Shown: one piece after another, positions 13,697-15,628 of the stretch
Numbering within the stretch: position 1 is the stretch's first letter
Layout of the letters: each line of letters starts with the position of its first letter
Position numbers and translations under genes: made by a program
Notes under the pieces: generated by a model
The model's database searches: none
Seen by the model: the letters and a program-made list of their open reading frames with translations, nothing else
Told to the model about the DNA's origin: nothing
NCBI GenBank assembly: GCA_030433055.1
Contig: JAUILJ010000065.1
Coordinates: 1 to 15,628, forward strand
Length of the DNA stretch: 15,628 nt
Origin: Polyangia bacterium
GTDB lineage: Bacteria > Myxococcota_A > Polyangia > Polyangiales > Polyangiaceae
Reading direction: 5' to 3'

Positions 13697-13975
13697 ATGG
13701 CCTTGAAACAACTGCATTTGATCGTTCGGGGTCGCGTCCAGGGCGTCTACTTTCGAGCGTCGACTCAGCGAGAAGCGCGCCGACTCGGGCTCGGCGGCTG
13801 GGTGAAGAATCGCGCCGATGGCAGCGTCGAGATCCTCGCCGAGGGCGAGGAGATCTCCATCCGCGAGCTCTTTGGTTGGGCCCAGAAGGGGCCGACTGCC
13901 GCGCGCGTCGAGCGCGTAGACACCCGCTGGCGCAGCTTTACCGGCGAGTTCTCTGACTTCCGCATTCTGAGTTGA
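13697..13975 (+). CDS. acyP: Acylphosphatase
   Basis: 92-aa enzyme that hydrolyses the mixed anhydride of acyl phosphates such as acetyl phosphate or 1,3-bisphosphoglycerate. The family signature is complete: VRGRVQGVYFR with the phosphate-binding R20, then GWVKNRADGSVE with the catalytic N38. Length is exactly that of the family. The frame is open upstream to 13553, but that extension is low-complexity and out of family; ATG 13697 is preferred. It is divergent from the GAF-kinase operon and 16 nt upstream of the HEAT/TPR gene, with which it is probably cotranscribed. Acetyl phosphate can phosphorylate response regulators, so the link to nearby kinases is tempting, but acyP genes occur in many contexts. 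No strong ribosome site is seen. Confidence 0.93.
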   Translation: MALKQLHLIVRGRVQGVYFRASTQREARRLGLGGWVKNRADGSVEILAEGEEISIRELFGWAQKGPTAARVERVDTRWRSFTGEFSDFRILS

Positions 13976-13991
13976 ACCGACTCGTTCACCC

Positions 13992-15628
13992 ATGTCCCTG
14001 GTAACGTCCCGACCACTGCGCGTGCCGTGGCTCGCAGCGCTACTGACGTGCTCGCTTGCGGCGTCTGCTGGAGCAGAACCCGATGCTGGCCCGGCGGACG
14101 CGGCGACACCCAGCGAGTCGCAACACCTGCTCGCGCCGCTTCCGGCTGTACCCAGCCAAGACTTGCCGCCGCCGACGCCTGAGGCGCTGGAGGCAGTCAA
14201 TGATCTGCTGGGACGTGTCGTGTCTGAAGACCCCGTGATTCGCGAGCGGGCAACCCGCGAATTGGTCGAAGCCGAGCCCAAGTGGGTAGCAGCCATCGCC
14301 CACGCGTTGAACAAGCTCGCTGACTCCACCAAGGGCGAAGACCTGAAGCGGAAGCTCCTCGACATACGCGACAAGGCACGCAGCGCCGAGCGGGAACGGA
14401 TGAAATCCGCAGGGAAACGCGGGAAGGTCGTCACCCCCGACTACATGGACATGCTGGCGGAGTTTCCAGAGCCGAAGAACGCGGACTGGAAGTCCGTGAC
14501 CCAGGCAGTCGCGATGAGCCGCATGCTGCGGGAAATCGGCTCCACGCCGGCGGTGCGAGCGCTGATTCAGATCTACGTGCGGTTCGGCGAGTTCTTGCGA
14601 GTGGACACTCAGCTTCAGCTAGAGAAGCTGGGGGACAAGGCGCTGCCCGCGCTGATCGAGACGCGGCGACACAAGGCACCGCGCATCGCCCACTGGGCAG
14701 ATCGGCAGCTGGACGCCCTGGGTAAGGCGATCCCCTCCGAGGCGGTGCAGACCCCGGACCCGGACGTGCTCGCCGATGTGCTTCGCGCGTATGGCTACAC
14801 TCGCGATCCAGACGCGGCGCGGGTGGTCATCTCCTTCGCCAACAGCGAGCGGCCCCAGGTTCGCGAGGCGTCGCGCCAGTCGGTCGCGCTGATGAAGGAG
14901 ATCGCCAACTGGCCCCTGCGCGATACCTACGCGAACATCGTTGGCAAGAAGCCGCCCGCAGACTGGGCCTGGGATCGCACCGCCCGCGAGCTCTTCGGAG
15001 AGTTCGACCGCCTGCGCCTGGCGCAGGTCTACAAGCTGTTCGATCAAGGCAAGGCCCTGCAGAAGGCTGGCAAGCTGGACGAGGCGAAGCAGGCCTTCGA
15101 CAAGGTGTTGGCGCGTAGCCCGCTGTTCGATCGCCGCGGGGAAATGATCGACACGTACGTCGCCTTCGCCGAAAAGAAGCTCGACGATGACGCCCCAGCC
15201 GCAGAAGCCGCGCTACGTCGCGCCCGGCGCCTCTCCAAGGACGAGGCCGTCGACAAGCGCGTCCAGAGCATGCTCTGGTACCTCGAGGGCCAAGACTTGG
15301 TGGCGCGAGGAGTCGCCGATCAGGTGCCCTTCCGCCGCGCCCTGGAGCTAGACCCGGAGAACCGTCGCGCGAAGCAGGCGCTGGAGGAGATCCAGCGGGG
15401 TGAACAAAAGCAGAAGAAGGAGAGCGATCACTATTTGGCCGCCGGAGCCATCGGCATCGTCGCCCTGCTCGCCATCGGCGTGATCGCCCTGCGCCGGGGC
15501 TCTCCAGAACCAACACTCCCGGAGAAGCCCGGCACCACCCCGGATCCGGAGCCAGCGGAAGCGGAGCCCGCGCCGCATCCCGAGCCAGCCGAAGCGGAGC
15601 CAAGCGAAGGCGACGCAGAGTCGAGCAG
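13992..15628 (+). CDS. Secreted, membrane-anchored HEAT/TPR-repeat protein (3' end outside window)
   Basis: The frame is open for 545 codons from ATG 13992 to the window end with no stop. Residues 1-29 are a signal peptide (basic start, WLAALLTCSLAASAGA). An acidic/Pro stretch is followed by helical repeats: HEAT-like units (about 70-330, e.g. ALPALIE and a segment near 272-300 reading DPDAARVVISFA), then TPR-like units (about 346-380, FDQGKALQKAGKLDEAKQAF, and 437-470, FRRALELDPENRRAKQALEE). A single membrane helix (about 481-502) is followed by a Glu/Pro/Ala tail with a repeated PEPAEAEP (about 520-540), running out of the window. The repeats would sit in the periplasm with the acidic tail in the cytoplasm. 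Repeat proteins of this kind act as scaffolds; no enzymatic motif is seen. It follows acyP by 16 nt. Function is unknown. Confidence 0.8.
   Translation, partial: MSLVTSRPLRVPWLAALLTCSLAASAGAEPDAGPADAATPSESQHLLAPLPAVPSQDLPPPTPEALEAVNDLLGRVVSEDPVIRERATRELVEAEPKWVAAIAHALNKLADSTKGEDLKRKLLDIRDKARSAERERMKSAGKRGKVVTPDYMDMLAEFPEPKNADWKSVTQAVAMSRMLREIGSTPAVRALIQIYVRFGEFLRVDTQLQLEKLGDKALPALIETRRHKAPRIAHWADRQLDALGKAIPSEAVQTPDPDVLADVLRAYGYTRDPDAARVVISFANSERPQVREASRQSVALMKEIANWPLRDTYANIVGKKPPADWAWDRTARELFGEFDRLRLAQVYKLFDQGKALQKAGKLDEAKQAFDKVLARSPLFDRRGEMIDTYVAFAEKKLDDDAPAAEAALRRARRLSKDEAVDKRVQSMLWYLEGQDLVARGVADQVPFRRALELDPENRRAKQALEEIQRGEQKQKKESDHYLAAGAIGIVALLAIGVIALRRGSPEPTLPEKPGTTPDPEPAEAEPAPHPEPAEAEPSEGDAESS

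Overview
The window is GC-rich bacterial chromosome. The most likely source is a myxobacterium (Myxococcota, Polyangium/Sorangium type). This is inferred from the combination of genes: an FHA protein with a proline-rich linker, an ABC1 kinase, orphan histidine kinases, a cysteine-rich lipoprotein, proline-rich secreted proteins, and an F0 operon split from F1. No single marker gene proves it. No tRNA, rRNA, insertion sequence, phage gene or CRISPR array was seen; this reads as ordinary chromosome with several unusual genes.

Layout. (1) 1-4036, plus strand: the 3' end of an FHA protein, an intrinsic terminator, a secreted L,D-transpeptidase, then a TerB-like protein and an ABC1/UbiB-family kinase 3 nt apart. 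(2) 4157-6270, minus strand: an F0 operon atpZ-atpI-atpB-atpE with a sigma70-like promoter, a 212-nt structured spacer before atpE and a long terminator hairpin. It lacks atpF and all F1 genes, which must lie elsewhere. (3) 6562-7479, plus: a secreted proline-rich, probably beta-rich envelope protein. (4) 7503-8156, minus: an RdgB/HAM1-family protein that has lost key catalytic residues. (5) 8332-8694, minus: a small lipoprotein with eight cysteines after the lipidated one, preceded by a 20-bp tandem repeat. (6) 8855-13534, minus: three genes joined by overlapping stop and start codons, encoding a GAF-GAF histidine kinase, an HdrB/GlpC-like iron-sulfur protein and a membrane HAMP histidine kinase. 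(7) 13697-15628, plus: acylphosphatase and a large membrane-anchored HEAT/TPR protein that runs off the window.

The most novel-looking unit is the kinase / Fe-S protein / kinase operon. Its tight coupling and lack of a response regulator suggest a redox-linked signalling module; this function is inference. A second pattern is that four genes that probably begin transcription units have a TANNNT hexamer 6-7 nt before the start codon and no clear Shine-Dalgarno sequence. That is the signature of leaderless transcripts. Other oddities are the degenerate RdgB-like protein, the signal-peptide-bearing ATP synthase c subunit, and the structured atpB-atpE spacer.
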